64,000 nt of DNA from Stenotrophomonas sp. HITSZ_GD (lineage in GTDB: Bacteria; Pseudomonadota; Gammaproteobacteria; Xanthomonadales; Xanthomonadaceae). The stretch covers positions 1 to 64,000 of the forward strand of contig NZ_JARQXB010000012.1 in NCBI RefSeq assembly GCF_029543105.1, read 5' to 3'. Below are positions 8,301-17,334 of the stretch, piece after piece; positions within the stretch are counted from its first letter, which is position 1, and each line of letters starts with the position of its first letter. The notes under the pieces are model-generated. The model searched no databases, had not been told where the DNA came from, and saw only the letters and a list, made by a program, of their open reading frames with translations. The translations under genes were made by a program, and so were the position numbers.

Positions 8301-9385
8301 AGCTCGCGCAGATCTACGCGGTGATGGTCAAGGAGCTGCGGCAGATGACCCGCGACCGCATGACCCTGGCGATGATGATCGGCATCCCGACGCTGCAGTT
8401 GCTGCTGTTCGGTTACGCCATCAACCTGGACGTGCGCCACCTGCCCGCGGCCGTGGCCGACCAGGCCGACACCGCCGGCTCGCGCATGCTGGTGCGCGAC
8501 ATGCTGGCTACCGACGTCATCGAGCCGGTGGCGAGCGCGCAGACGCCGGCGCAAATCCAGGCGCTGATCCGCGCCGGCACCATCGAGGTGGGGCTGGTGG
8601 TGCCGCCGGATTTCGAGCGGCGCCTGAGCGAGGGCAGGGAGGTGATGCAGGTGATCGTGGATGGCGCGGACACCTCGGTGCAGGCCGCCGCGCGTCAGCT
8701 GGCGCAGACCCCGCTGGATGGCCGCATGTCCACCGCGCAGTCGGCGATGCGCATCAGCGTGCTGCCGCTGTACAACCCGCAGCGGCGCTCGGCGATCAAC
8801 GTGGTCCCCGGATTGATCGGCGTGATCCTGACGATGACGCTGGTGATGTTCACCGCCATGGCGATCGTGCGCGAGCGCGAGCGCGGCAACCTGGAAATGC
8901 TGATCACCACGCCGGTGAGCAGCGCGGAGTTGATGATCGGCAAGGTGCTGCCGTACATCGTGGTTGGCCTGGTGCAGGCCAGCGTGATCCTGGGGCTGGG
9001 CGGCTGGCTGTTCGAGGTGCCGGTGACGGGCGGGTTGTTGGCCGTGTACCTGGTGTCGATGCTGCTGATCGTCGCCAACCTGAGCATGGGGTTGTTGGTC
9101 TCGACGATCGCGCAATCGCAGTTCCAGGCCATGCAGATGACGTTCTTCCTGTTCCTGCCCTCGATGCTGCTGTCCGGTTTCATGTTCCCATTCGACGGCA
9201 TGCCCGCGCCGGCGCAGTGGCTGGCGGAGGTGTTGCCGCTGACGCATTTCATGCGGCTGATCCGCGGGGTGATGCTGCGGGGCGCGCAGTTGCCCGAGCT
9301 GTGGCCCGACGCCATGGCGCTGGTGGTTTTCAGCGCGGTGATGATGGTGCTGGCGGTATTGCGCTTCCGCAAACGCCTGGACTGA
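8297..9385 (+). CDS. ABC-2 type transporter permease
   Basis: A 362-aa inner-membrane protein of the ABC-2/YhhJ-YbhS type. One N-terminal membrane helix is followed by a large extracytoplasmic domain (about residues 45-175) and five C-terminal helices. It carries the family-typical VRERERGNLEMLITTPV between helices. The start ATG overlaps the ATPase stop (ATGA), which favours it over upstream in-frame starts. The related E. coli system has two permeases (YbhS and YbhR). Only one is present here, so it probably works as a homodimer. Confidence 0.92.
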   Translation: MKLAQIYAVMVKELRQMTRDRMTLAMMIGIPTLQLLLFGYAINLDVRHLPAAVADQADTAGSRMLVRDMLATDVIEPVASAQTPAQIQALIRAGTIEVGLVVPPDFERRLSEGREVMQVIVDGADTSVQAAARQLAQTPLDGRMSTAQSAMRISVLPLYNPQRRSAINVVPGLIGVILTMTLVMFTAMAIVRERERGNLEMLITTPVSSAELMIGKVLPYIVVGLVQASVILGLGGWLFEVPVTGGLLAVYLVSMLLIVANLSMGLLVSTIAQSQFQAMQMTFFLFLPSMLLSGFMFPFDGMPAPAQWLAEVLPLTHFMRLIRGVMLRGAQLPELWPDAMALVVFSAVMMVLAVLRFRKRLD

Positions 9386-9386
9386 G

Positions 9387-9412
9387 GGCCGCGACCCGCA
9401 CCGGTCGCGGCC
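9387..9412. terminator. Perfect 10-bp hairpin between convergent genes
   Basis: Arms GGCCGCGACC and GGTCGCGGCC with a 6-base loop lie just after the permease stop and before the convergent lipoprotein gene. There is no T-run. It could act as a bidirectional transcription stop or as 3' end protection. Confidence 0.55.
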
Positions 9413-9418
9413 AGCGGC

Positions 9419-9847
9419 TTACTTCGTGCAGCCGGCGCCGCCGCTGCCCACCGACGGCTCGAAATCCAGGCCGACGCGGGCATCCGCGGTCTCGCGGTAG
9501 ATCAGCGCACGGCAGCGCTCCGCCTCGCTTTCCCAGTCCTGGTAGTAGCGCGCGCCGAGTTCGGGCGTGATGCTCACGCTGGTGCGGCACGAATAGTTCA
9601 TGTAGCCGTCGCTCGAATAGAAACTCGCCCCGATGGTGATCGGCTGCCCGGCGGGAATCTGCGCGCGTCCGTCCTTGCCGGTGGGCAGGATCTGCGCGGG
9701 ACCGTTGGCGCAGATCCAGGGCTGCACGCCTGGCGCCACGCGCATCGACGCGGCCGGCGCACCGGGCGGAAGCTTGTAGATGCTCATGCAGCCACTGCCC
9801 AACGCCAGCAGCGCGATCGGCGCGAGAAAACGCAGGGTGCGGCTCAT
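9419..9847 (-). CDS. Hypothetical lipoprotein
   Basis: A 142-aa protein with a lipoprotein signal peptide. The lipobox LGSGC places the acylated Cys at about residue 20, and the next residue is Met, which suggests outer-membrane sorting. The mature part has several cysteines (WICANGPAQ, YSCRTSVSI, AERCRALIY, GAGCTK) that may form disulfides. I do not recognise a family. Its start overlaps the stop of the upstream lipoprotein gene by four bases, so the two are coupled and may work together. Confidence 0.75.
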   Translation of the reverse strand: MSRTLRFLAPIALLALGSGCMSIYKLPPGAPAASMRVAPGVQPWICANGPAQILPTGKDGRAQIPAGQPITIGASFYSSDGYMNYSCRTSVSITPELGARYYQDWESEAERCRALIYRETADARVGLDFEPSVGSGGAGCTK

Positions 9848-10311
9848 GCGGAGCGCTCCCGGTTCGCTGGCGCGGCGGGTTTGTTGTCTGGCTTGACCTT
9901 GGGGCCGAGGCGATCGAGCACCTCCTGCACGGACAGCGCGCTGGGCGCATCGGCGGGCACCAGCAGGATGTAGGCGTGTCCAGTGGGCTTGCCGTACGTG
10001 GTGAACACGTGGCGATCGCTGCTGCGGCGGTCGGAGATGGCGGACGGCAGGTTTTCGTACAGCACGAAGTGGGTGCCGCCCTCGCGCTGTGCGACTTCGG
10101 CGCAGCGGTAGAGCAGGTAATCGGAGACGGTGGCGGCATCGATGTAGCCATTGCCGGAGAAGCCGACCTTGATCAGCTGGCCGGGGCCGCGCTGGTCCCA
10201 GTAGCCGCCGCTGAAGCCAAGCAGTGGCGTATTGATGCTGCGATAGCCGGTAGCGCAGCCTGACAGCGCAAGCGCCGTCATCGCGGCGACCGCGAAGTTC
10301 CTTTTCCGCAC
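9844..10311 (-). CDS. CC0125/CC1285-type lipoprotein
   Basis: A 155-aa protein. The start chosen is the GTG giving MRKRNFAVAAM, preceded by AGGGG, because it places a clean lipobox LSGC (Cys about 17) at the end of the signal peptide; the longer frame to 10407 would bury it. The mature sequence begins CATGYRSI and contains GYWDQ and the glycine-rich VGFSGNGYID. These resemble small bacterial lipoproteins of the CC0125/CC1285 type, whose function is unknown. It is the upstream member of a coupled lipoprotein pair. Confidence 0.7.
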   Translation of the reverse strand: MRKRNFAVAAMTALALSGCATGYRSINTPLLGFSGGYWDQRGPGQLIKVGFSGNGYIDAATVSDYLLYRCAEVAQREGGTHFVLYENLPSAISDRRSSDRHVFTTYGKPTGHAYILLVPADAPSALSVQEVLDRLGPKVKPDNKPAAPANRERSA

Positions 10312-10466
10312 TGGTTTTCCCCTGGTGGACGTTGCGTCCGTGGCTGGCGGGTGGCGTAGGCGCGCCCGCTCAGAGAGGGGGAGTATGCGGTTGCGGTCGG
10401 TGGGCATTCAAGGGGAGGGTGGGGGCGGCCAAGGGCCGCCCCATCCCAAACCAAATCCCGCGAAGA

Positions 10467-11912
10467 TCAGTCCGCTCCGACCACCCGCCCGCGCAGCGAA
10501 TTGCTCAGCGCCTCGGTGATCAAGACATCCACGAACTGCCCGACCAATCGCGGATGCCCCGGGAAATTCACCGATCGCATGTTCTCCGTCTTGCCGGTCA
10601 GCTCGTTCGGATTCTTGCGCGAAGGCCCTTCGACCAGCACCGACTGCACCGAACCCACCATCGCCTCGGAAATCTTCGCCGCATGCGCGTTGATGTGCGC
10701 CTGCAAGCGCGAGAGCCGCGCATGCTTGGTCGCCTCCGGCGTGTCGTCGGCCAGGTCGGAAGCCGGCGTGCCCGGCCGCCGCGAATAGATGAAGGAGAAG
10801 CTCTGGTCGAACCCCACGTCCTCGATCAGTTTCATCGTCTTCTCGAAATCCGCATCGGTCTCGCCGGGGAAACCCACGATGAAGTCCGAACTGATTGAGA
10901 TATCCGGCCGCACCGCGCGCAGCTTGCGGATCTTGGCCTTGAACTCCAACGCCGTGTAGCCGCGCTTCATCGCGCTCAGGATGCGGTCGCTGCCGGCCTG
11001 CACCGGCAGGTGGAGGAAATTGGCCAGCTGCGGCACGTCGCGGTACGCATCCACCAGCGAATCGCTGAACTCCAGCGGATGCGAGGTGGTGAAGCGGATG
11101 CGGCCCACGCCCTCGATCTGCGCGATCGTGCGGATCAGCAGGCCCAGGTCGGCGATCTCGCCGTCGCCGTACGGGCCGCGGTATGCATTGACGTTCTGGC
11201 CCAGCAGGTTGATCTCGCGCACGCCTTGCGCGGCCAGCTGCGCCACTTCCACCAGCACGTCCTCGAAGGGGCGGCTGACCTCGGTGCCGCGCGTGTAGGG
11301 CACCACGCAGAACGAGCAGTACTTCGAGCAGCCTTCCATGATCGACACGAACGCCGAGGGCCCTTCCGCACGCGGCTCCGGCAGGCGGTCGAACTTTTCG
11401 ATCTCCGGGAAGCTGATGTCCACCTGCGGCCGGCCGGACTGGCGGCGCTCGCGGATCAGTTCCGGCAGGCGGTGCAGCGTCTGCGGCCCGAACACCAGGT
11501 CCACGTAGGGCGCGCGCTTGACGATCGCCTCGCCCTCCTGCGAGGCCACGCAGCCGCCCACGCCGATGATCACCGGCTTGTCGCCGGCCTTGAGCGCCTT
11601 CCAGCGGCCGAGCTGGCTGAAGACCTTCTCCTGCGCCTTCTCGCGGATCGAGCAGGTGTTGATCAGGATGACGTCGGCCTCTTCGGGCACGTCGGTCAGT
11701 TCCAGGCCCTCGGCGTCGGCGAGCACGTCGGCCATCTTGGCCGAGTCGTACTCGTTCATCTGGCAACCGTGGGTCTTGATGTAGAGCTTGCCGCGCGCCC
11801 CACCGGGCACGGGCTTGCGCACGCCGGGCAGCGGGACCAGGCCCGGGGCGGGGGAGGCAGCGGTGTCCACGGCGGGCGTGGCGAGGGTTTCGGCGGCGGG
11901 CGTCCCGGGCAT
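10467..11912 (-). CDS. miaB: tRNA-2-methylthio-N6-dimethylallyladenosine synthase MiaB
   Basis: A 481-aa radical-SAM methylthiotransferase that modifies A37 of tRNAs reading UNN codons. An extra, low-complexity N-terminus (about residues 1-38) precedes the UPF0004 domain with its three cluster cysteines ([34 protein letters not shown]). The radical-SAM motif is CSKYCSFC in [17 protein letters not shown], and a C-terminal TRAM domain follows. The start is the ATG at 11912 (MPGTPAAET). In many gammaproteobacteria miaB is directly followed by phoH-ybeY-corC; here about 5 kb of exporter and lipoprotein genes lie in between. Confidence 0.96.
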   Translation of the reverse strand: MPGTPAAETLATPAVDTAASPAPGLVPLPGVRKPVPGGARGKLYIKTHGCQMNEYDSAKMADVLADAEGLELTDVPEEADVILINTCSIREKAQEKVFSQLGRWKALKAGDKPVIIGVGGCVASQEGEAIVKRAPYVDLVFGPQTLHRLPELIRERRQSGRPQVDISFPEIEKFDRLPEPRAEGPSAFVSIMEGCSKYCSFCVVPYTRGTEVSRPFEDVLVEVAQLAAQGVREINLLGQNVNAYRGPYGDGEIADLGLLIRTIAQIEGVGRIRFTTSHPLEFSDSLVDAYRDVPQLANFLHLPVQAGSDRILSAMKRGYTALEFKAKIRKLRAVRPDISISSDFIVGFPGETDADFEKTMKLIEDVGFDQSFSFIYSRRPGTPASDLADDTPEATKHARLSRLQAHINAHAAKISEAMVGSVQSVLVEGPSRKNPNELTGKTENMRSVNFPGHPRLVGQFVDVLITEALSNSLRGRVVGAD

Positions 11913-12104
11913 GGCGCTTATTCCAGACGGGTGGCGGGCAGGCGGCCACGGGGGCCGGAGGAAGCCGGGCATTGTACGCCGGGCGCGGGGATCGCGCTGA
12001 ATCGCAAGGGTTTTCGCCCTTCCAGGCCCCGGAAAAGCGGGCATGCGCCCGAAACACGCGGCCTGCACTTGGATTCCCCGCCCGGACGCCGGATACTCCG
12101 CGCC

Positions 12105-13076
12105 ATGAAGGGGATGCTGGGGAAACTGGGGCTCGCGCTCGTCATTGCGCTGCCGGTCGCACCGGCCAGTGCCGGCACTGTGTACAAGTGCATCGGCGGC
12201 GATGGCGTGCCCAGCTATGTCAGCAAGCGGCCGGCGGGCGCGTCGTGCACCACGGTGGGCCAGTTCCGCGGCGGCACCCCGCGCGCGGCCAGTCGCCCGC
12301 GCCCGGCCGCCGCGTCGGTGGCCAAGGCCGAACCGCCCGCGTCGGTGGCCAAGGCGCTCGCGCCGGCCGCCGTGCCGGTGGCGACCAGCGCCGCCGCGCT
12401 CGCACCGTCCGGCCCGCTGCCGGCCACCGCCGCCGCGCTCGCGCCCAAGGCGATCACCCCGGTGCCGGTCGCCGTCACCACGCCGCCGCGGCGCGTGGTC
12501 AGCGGCCAGGTCTATTCCTACATGAAGGACGGCGTGCGCCACTACACCAGCGCCCGCCCCGCGCAGACGGCCAGCATCCAGGGCCTGCGCACGATCCGCT
12601 ACAGCTACATCGAGACCTGCTACGCCTGCGGGCTCAACCCCGGGGTGAACTTCGGCGCGGTGCGGCTCAACACCAATGCCTACGCCAGCGAGATCGCCGC
12701 GGCCGCGCGCGAGTACGGCGTGGAGGAGGCGGTGGTGCGGGCGATCATCCACGCCGAATCGGCCTACAACCCCACCGCGCTCAGCCGCGCCGGCGCGCAG
12801 GGCCTGATGCAGCTGATGCCGGCCACCGCGCGCCGCTTCGGCGTCAGCGACTCGTTTGATGCATCGCAAAACATCCGCGGCGGCGTGCAGTACCTGTCGT
12901 GGCTGCTGAAGCGCTTCAACGGCAACCTGCAGCTGGCCGCCGCCGGCTACAACGCGGGCGAGGGCGCGGTGGACCGCCACGGCGGCGTGCCGCCCTACAG
13001 CGAAACCCAGCGCTACGTGCAGCGCGTGGGCGTCCTGGCCGAGCGCTACCGCGGCGCCATGGCCAGCGCGCAGTGA
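12105..13076 (+). CDS. Lytic transglycosylase SLT domain protein
   Basis: A 323-aa exported enzyme that cleaves peptidoglycan glycan strands. A signal peptide (ending ASAG, about residue 23) is followed by a short DUF4124-like segment ([17 protein letters not shown]), a long Ala/Pro-rich linker (about 60-140) and a C-terminal SLT domain (about 195-310). The catalytic Glu lies in HAESAYNP, and [15 protein letters not shown] and [13 protein letters not shown] are the other family motifs. The start ATG at 12105 gives the signal peptide; a second ATG nine bases later is also possible. It is divergent from miaB. Confidence 0.9.
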   Translation: MKGMLGKLGLALVIALPVAPASAGTVYKCIGGDGVPSYVSKRPAGASCTTVGQFRGGTPRAASRPRPAAASVAKAEPPASVAKALAPAAVPVATSAAALAPSGPLPATAAALAPKAITPVPVAVTTPPRRVVSGQVYSYMKDGVRHYTSARPAQTASIQGLRTIRYSYIETCYACGLNPGVNFGAVRLNTNAYASEIAAAAREYGVEEAVVRAIIHAESAYNPTALSRAGAQGLMQLMPATARRFGVSDSFDASQNIRGGVQYLSWLLKRFNGNLQLAAAGYNAGEGAVDRHGGVPPYSETQRYVQRVGVLAERYRGAMASAQ

Positions 13077-13128
13077 GCGCGGCCAGCGCCGCCCGACGGA
13101 CGGCGTGCAAGAAAGCGGCGCTGGCGCA

Positions 13129-13158
13129 TTGTCTGGCCATTAAGGCTTCCGCTACACT
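13129..13158 (+). promoter_or_regulatory. Sigma-70-type promoter candidate for petABC
   Basis: A TTGTCT (-35) and a TACACT (-10) are separated by 18 bases, about 80 bases before petA. The surrounding 13081-13240 gap holds no gene. Confidence 0.4.
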
Positions 13159-13240
13159 CGGTACGGATTCATTCCCGGCCTGACCCCCAGCAGGCCGCTG
13201 GCAGCCGCAAGCTACCTAAAACAAAAGATCGGAGAGCCGG

Positions 13241-13882
13241 ATGGCCAACGATGGGGTTAACGAACCCGCCAACACGGGACGTCGACGGTTCCTGACCGCG
13301 ACCACCGCTGTCGTCGGTGCAGTAGGAGCAGGTTTTCTCGCGGTACCTTTCATCAAGTCGTGGAATCCCAGTGCGCGCGCCAAACTGGCCGGCGCACCGA
13401 TTACCGCCGACATCAGCGCCTTGCAGGAAGGCCAGCGCCTGATCCTGGAATGGCGCGGCCAGCCGATCTGGATCGTCAAGCGTTCCAAGGCGATGCTCGA
13501 CGCATTGCCCTCGCTGGACGACCGGTTGAAGGATGCCAAGTCCGAGAACAAGGACCAGCAGCCGGACTACGTGCTGAAGAACCCCGAGTACCGCTCGATC
13601 AAGCCGGAGATCTCCGTGCTGGTGGGGCTGTGCACGCACCTGGGCTGCTCGCCGGAGATGGTGGCCGAGATCCGCCCCGAGCCTTACGACCCGCAGTGGA
13701 AGGGCGGCTATTTCTGCCCCTGCCACAAGTCGCGCTTTGACATGTCCGGCCGCGTCTTCGACGGCGTGCCGGCGCCGATCAACCTGCTGGTGCCGCCCCA
13801 CCACTACCAGGACGACAACACCATCATCATCGGCGTGGACCCGTCCTCCGACGGCGCCGCGCCCACCACGGGGGCCGCCTGA
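13241..13882 (+). CDS. petA: Ubiquinol-cytochrome c reductase iron-sulfur subunit
   Basis: The 213-aa Rieske protein of the cytochrome bc1 complex. The N-terminus carries a twin-arginine-type signal (GRRRFLTATTAVVGAVGAG) that also serves as membrane anchor. The [2Fe-2S] ligands are in CTHLGCSPE and CPCHKSRFD, separated as in other proteobacterial Rieske proteins. An insertion typical of the gammaproteobacterial form (SPEMVAEIRPEPYDPQ) lies between the two boxes. The ribosome-binding site GGAGAG sits just before the ATG. It starts the petABC operon and is two bases from petB. Confidence 0.96.
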   Translation: MANDGVNEPANTGRRRFLTATTAVVGAVGAGFLAVPFIKSWNPSARAKLAGAPITADISALQEGQRLILEWRGQPIWIVKRSKAMLDALPSLDDRLKDAKSENKDQQPDYVLKNPEYRSIKPEISVLVGLCTHLGCSPEMVAEIRPEPYDPQWKGGYFCPCHKSRFDMSGRVFDGVPAPINLLVPPHHYQDDNTIIIGVDPSSDGAAPTTGAA

Positions 13883-13884
13883 TC

Positions 13885-15144
13885 ATGGCCAACATCCTTG
13901 TCCGTACCGCCAACGGGGTGTTCGACTGGGTCAACGCCCGCGCGCCCGGCTTGATGCCGGTCTACCGCAAGCACGTCAGCGAGTACTACGCGCCGAAGAA
14001 CTTCAACGTCTGGTACTACTTCGGCTCGCTGGCGCTGGTCGTGCTGGTGAACCAGATCGTCACCGGCATCTTCCTGACGATGCACTACAAGACCAGCGCG
14101 GCCGAGGCGTTCTCCTCGATCGAATACATCATGCGCGACGTGGAGTGGGGCTGGCTGATCCGCTACATGCACAGCACCGGCGCCTCGCTGTTCTTCATCG
14201 TCGTCTACCTGCATATGTTCCGCGGGCTGATGTACGGCAGCTACCAGAAGCCGCGCGAACTGGTGTGGATCCTGGGCATGCTGATCTACCTGGTGCTGAT
14301 GGCCGAAGCCTTCATGGGCTACGTGCTGCCGTGGGGCCAGATGTCGTTCTGGGGCGCGAAGGTGATCATCTCGCTGTTCGGCGCCATCCCGGTGATCGGC
14401 AACGGGCTCACCGAATGGATCATGGGCGACTACCTGCCCAGCGACGCCACGCTCAACCGCTTCTTCGCCCTGCATGTCATCGCGCTGCCGCTGGTGTTGC
14501 TGCTGCTGGTGGTGCTGCACCTGGGCGCGCTGCACGAGGTGGGCTCCAACAACCCGGACGGCGTGGAGATCAAGAAGGGGCCCAAGGGCAATCGCTGGTC
14601 GCCCAGCGCGCCGGCCGACGGCATCCCGTTCCACCCGTACTACACGGTCAAGGACATGGTGGGCGTGGGCTTCCTGCTGATCCTGGCGGCCTTCATCATC
14701 TTCTTCGCGCCGGGCTTCGGCGGGCTGTTCCTGGAGCACGACAACTTCACCGAGGCCAACCGCCTGGTCACCCCGGAGCACATCAAGCCGGTGTGGTACT
14801 ACACGCCGTACTACGCGATGTTGCGCGTGGTGCCCAACAAGCTCGGCGGCGTGCTGGTGATGTTCTCGGCCATCGCGATCCTGTTCCTGGTGCCGTGGCT
14901 GGACAAGGCCAAGGTGCGCTCGATCCGCTACCGCGGCTGGATCTCCAAGGTGGCGCTGGGCGTGCTGGCGGTGTGCTTCGTGTGGCTGGGCATCATCGGC
15001 TCGGGCCCGGGCACCGACATCCACGAGACCTACATCGGGCGCGTGCTGACCTTCCTGTACTTCGCCTTCTTCATCACCATGCCGCTGTGGACCAAGCTGG
15101 ACAAGACCAAGCCGGTGCCGGAACGGGTGACGACGCATGACTAA
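13885..15144 (+). CDS. petB: Cytochrome b of the bc1 complex
   Basis: A 419-aa integral membrane subunit carrying haems bL and bH. The four haem-ligand histidines are in RYMHSTGAS, VVYLHMFRG, FALHVIALP and VVLHLGALHE. The quinol-site segment reads KPVWYYTPYYA, the PVWY variant common in gammaproteobacteria in place of PEWY. It has about eight to nine hydrophobic segments and normal length for a fused cytochrome b. Its end overlaps petC by eight bases. Confidence 0.96.
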   Translation: MANILVRTANGVFDWVNARAPGLMPVYRKHVSEYYAPKNFNVWYYFGSLALVVLVNQIVTGIFLTMHYKTSAAEAFSSIEYIMRDVEWGWLIRYMHSTGASLFFIVVYLHMFRGLMYGSYQKPRELVWILGMLIYLVLMAEAFMGYVLPWGQMSFWGAKVIISLFGAIPVIGNGLTEWIMGDYLPSDATLNRFFALHVIALPLVLLLLVVLHLGALHEVGSNNPDGVEIKKGPKGNRWSPSAPADGIPFHPYYTVKDMVGVGFLLILAAFIIFFAPGFGGLFLEHDNFTEANRLVTPEHIKPVWYYTPYYAMLRVVPNKLGGVLVMFSAIAILFLVPWLDKAKVRSIRYRGWISKVALGVLAVCFVWLGIIGSGPGTDIHETYIGRVLTFLYFAFFITMPLWTKLDKTKPVPERVTTHD

Positions 15145-15886
15145 GACGCGATGGACCACCCGCCTGGCGCTGCTGGCGTCGGGCCTGCTGCTCAGCGCCG
15201 GTGCAATGGCCGCCGAAGGCGGTGCGCTGCTGCAGGCCGGCAACGACCTCGGCGACCAGGCCTCGCTGCAACGCGGCGCCAAGCTGTTCATGAACTACTG
15301 TTCGGGCTGCCACTCGCTGAAATACCTGCGCTACTCGCGCATGGCCAGCGACCTGGGGCTGAGCGAGGAAGAGGTGATGAACCACCTCAACTTCACCGGT
15401 GCCAAGATCGGCGACCACATCGAAGCCTCGATGCCCAAGGACGGCGCCACGCAGTGGTTCGGCAAGGCGCCGCCGGACCTGAGCCTGATCGCGCGCGTGC
15501 GCGGCGCGGATTGGCTGTACACCTACCAGAAGTCGTTCTATCCGGATCAGACGCGGCCGCTGGGCTGGAACAACAAGCTGTTCCCGAACGTGTCCATGCC
15601 CAACCCGCTGTGGGAACTGCAAGGCATCCAGCAGCCCGAGTACGGCGAGGCCGAAGCGCCGGGCATGGACAAGCCGGTGGTGGCGCTGAAGCTGGCCGCT
15701 CCCGGCAAGCTGAGCCCGGCCGAGTTCGACCATGCGGTGCGCGACATCACCAACTTCCTCGAGTACGCCGGCGAGCCAGCCGCGCTCAAGCGCCAGAGCA
15801 TGGGCGTGTGGGTGGTGCTGTTCCTGGCCTTCCTGACCTTCCTGGCCTACCTGGTGAAGAAGGAATACTGGCGGGACGTGCATTGA
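15137..15886 (+). CDS. petC: Cytochrome c1
   Basis: A 249-aa c-type cytochrome with a cleavable signal peptide (ending AGAMA, about residue 25). The haem-binding motif CSGCH is at about residue 55, and a C-terminal membrane anchor (VWVVLFLAFLTFLAYLVKK) is followed by a short cytoplasmic tail. The distal Met ligand is likely within the NVSMPNPLWELQG region. It completes the bc1 complex that passes electrons from ubiquinol to soluble cytochrome c. The gene overlaps petB. Confidence 0.95.
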   Translation: MTKTRWTTRLALLASGLLLSAGAMAAEGGALLQAGNDLGDQASLQRGAKLFMNYCSGCHSLKYLRYSRMASDLGLSEEEVMNHLNFTGAKIGDHIEASMPKDGATQWFGKAPPDLSLIARVRGADWLYTYQKSFYPDQTRPLGWNNKLFPNVSMPNPLWELQGIQQPEYGEAEAPGMDKPVVALKLAAPGKLSPAEFDHAVRDITNFLEYAGEPAALKRQSMGVWVVLFLAFLTFLAYLVKKEYWRDVH

Positions 15887-15943
15887 CCGACGCGGCGGCC
15901 CGCGCGGCCGCCGCGCCACAGGCTCCGAGGCGCAGCATCGCTA

Positions 15944-15972
15944 TTGGCTTTTGTGACGGCTGATTGCACACT
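15944..15972 (+). promoter_or_regulatory. Weak sigma-70-like promoter candidate for sspA
   Basis: TTGGCT and CACACT lie 17 bases apart in the 164-base gap between petC and sspA. The -10 matches the consensus only partly, so read-through from petABC remains an alternative. Confidence 0.25.
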
Positions 15973-16050
15973 CGGGTCACGGGGCGACCACCGGCACTGG
16001 GTCGGCGGCGTCGTTGCGACCGGCGGATTCCGGTCGTTGGAGAGCCTTGA

Positions 16051-16686
16051 ATGGCGACGAGTGTGCGTATGCGGAATACCTTGACCCTGTTTTCCTCCAC
16101 CGACGATGTGCTGTGCCATCGCGTGCGCCTGGTGCTGGCCGCCAAGGGCGTCACCTATGACCTGGTGGCGGTGGACCCGCAGAATCCGCCCGAGGACCTG
16201 ATCGACCTCAACCCGTACCACTCCGTGCCCACGCTGGTGGAGCGCGAGCTGGTGCTGTACGCGGCCTCGGTGGTCAGCGAATACCTGGACGAGCGCTACC
16301 CGCACCCGCCGCTGATGCCGGTCGATCCGCTCTCGCGCGCGCGCCTGCGCCTGGCGATGCTGCGCATCGAGCACGACTGGGTGCCGCAGGTGCAGGCGAT
16401 CCAGCTGGGCAACAAGACCCAGGCCGAAGCCGGCCGCAAGCGCCTGAAGGAACTGCTCACCGCCTCGGTGCCGCTGTTCAAGGCGAGCAAGTTCTTCCTC
16501 AATCCGGAAATGAGCCTGGCCGATTGCGCGATGGCCCCGATCATCTGGCGCCTGCAGTCGCTGGACATCCCGCTGCCGAAGGACGGCAAGGCGATCGAGG
16601 ACTACGGCAACCGCATCTTCCGCAACCCGGGCTTCATCCGCAGCTTGACCGACCAGGAAAAGAAACTGCGCGACATGCCGGTCTGA
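16051..16686 (+). CDS. sspA: Stringent starvation protein A
   Basis: A 211-aa protein with a glutathione-S-transferase fold. The thioredoxin-like N-terminal domain (FSSTDDVLCHRVRLVLAAKG) is followed by an all-helical C-terminal domain. SspA binds RNA polymerase and acts in acid and starvation responses; it has no GST activity in E. coli. The gene sits between petABC and sspB, the standard arrangement in gammaproteobacteria. The ribosome-binding site TTGGAGAG precedes the ATG. Confidence 0.95.
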   Translation: MATSVRMRNTLTLFSSTDDVLCHRVRLVLAAKGVTYDLVAVDPQNPPEDLIDLNPYHSVPTLVERELVLYAASVVSEYLDERYPHPPLMPVDPLSRARLRLAMLRIEHDWVPQVQAIQLGNKTQAEAGRKRLKELLTASVPLFKASKFFLNPEMSLADCAMAPIIWRLQSLDIPLPKDGKAIEDYGNRIFRNPGFIRSLTDQEKKLRDMPV

Positions 16687-16763
16687 GGCCGCGCTGACCG
16701 GTACGGCGCGCGCGGTGCGGCCGGGGAGGCGCGCGCGTGGCGCGGGCGCGTAAACTGTCGCCC

Positions 16764-17207
16764 ATGAGCGAAGACTTTCCCCGCATGACCAGCCACCGTC
16801 CGTACCTGTTGCGGGCCCTGGTGGAGTGGATCAACGACAACCAGATGACCCCCCACCTGCTGGTCGACGCCGGCTTGCCGGGCGTGCAGGTGCCGGCCGG
16901 CGCGGTGAAGGACGGCCGCGTCGTCCTCAATATCGCCGAGCGCGCCGTGGTGCGCCTGAGCATCGACAACGACGGCATCAGCTTCACCGCGCGCTTTGGC
17001 GGGGTGAGCTACCCGGTGCAGGTGCCGATGTCGGCCGTGCTGGCGGTGTACGCGCGCGAGACCGGGCAGGGCATGGCGCTGCCGGATGACCTGCCGGGGA
17101 CCGGCGGTACGCAGGAAGAACTTGAAGGCGGCGCGGACGAACGCCCCGATCCCGAGGATACCCCGCCGCCGGCGGGCAAGCGGCCGCATCTGCGGGTCGT
17201 GAAATAG
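16764..17207 (+). CDS. sspB: ClpXP protease specificity-enhancing factor SspB
   Basis: A 147-aa adaptor that delivers ssrA-tagged proteins to ClpXP. The folded N-terminal domain (SHRPYLLRALVEWINDNQ and IAERAVVRLSIDNDGISF) is joined by an acidic, Pro-rich linker to the C-terminal ClpX-docking peptide HLRVVK. The ATG at 16764 (MSEDFPRMT) is chosen over the longer frame from 16737, whose extra residues are not family-like. Confidence 0.94.
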   Translation: MSEDFPRMTSHRPYLLRALVEWINDNQMTPHLLVDAGLPGVQVPAGAVKDGRVVLNIAERAVVRLSIDNDGISFTARFGGVSYPVQVPMSAVLAVYARETGQGMALPDDLPGTGGTQEELEGGADERPDPEDTPPPAGKRPHLRVVK

Positions 17208-17307
17208 GTCACGAAGGTCGCCGTGGCAGGTGGGGCGTCAGCCCCGGCCAGCGGCCTCGGCGTCCTGGCGCGTGCGGTTTCGGAGGATTTCCGGTCGCCG
17301 CCGCGCG

Positions 17308-17327
17308 GGCGCCGGGACACCGGCGCC
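17308..17327. terminator. Perfect 8-bp hairpin between sspB and the convergent DUF3301 gene
   Basis: GGCGCCGG and CCGGCGCC flank a 4-base loop (GACA), followed on the plus strand by AATCCTTTC. It is a plausible bidirectional terminator. Confidence 0.45.
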
Positions 17328-17334
17328 AATCCTT

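Noticed and set aside
10312-10407. N-terminal extension of the CC0125-type lipoprotein
   Set aside because: It would place about 32 polar residues before the signal peptide and lipobox; the GTG with AGGGG upstream gives a normal lipoprotein.
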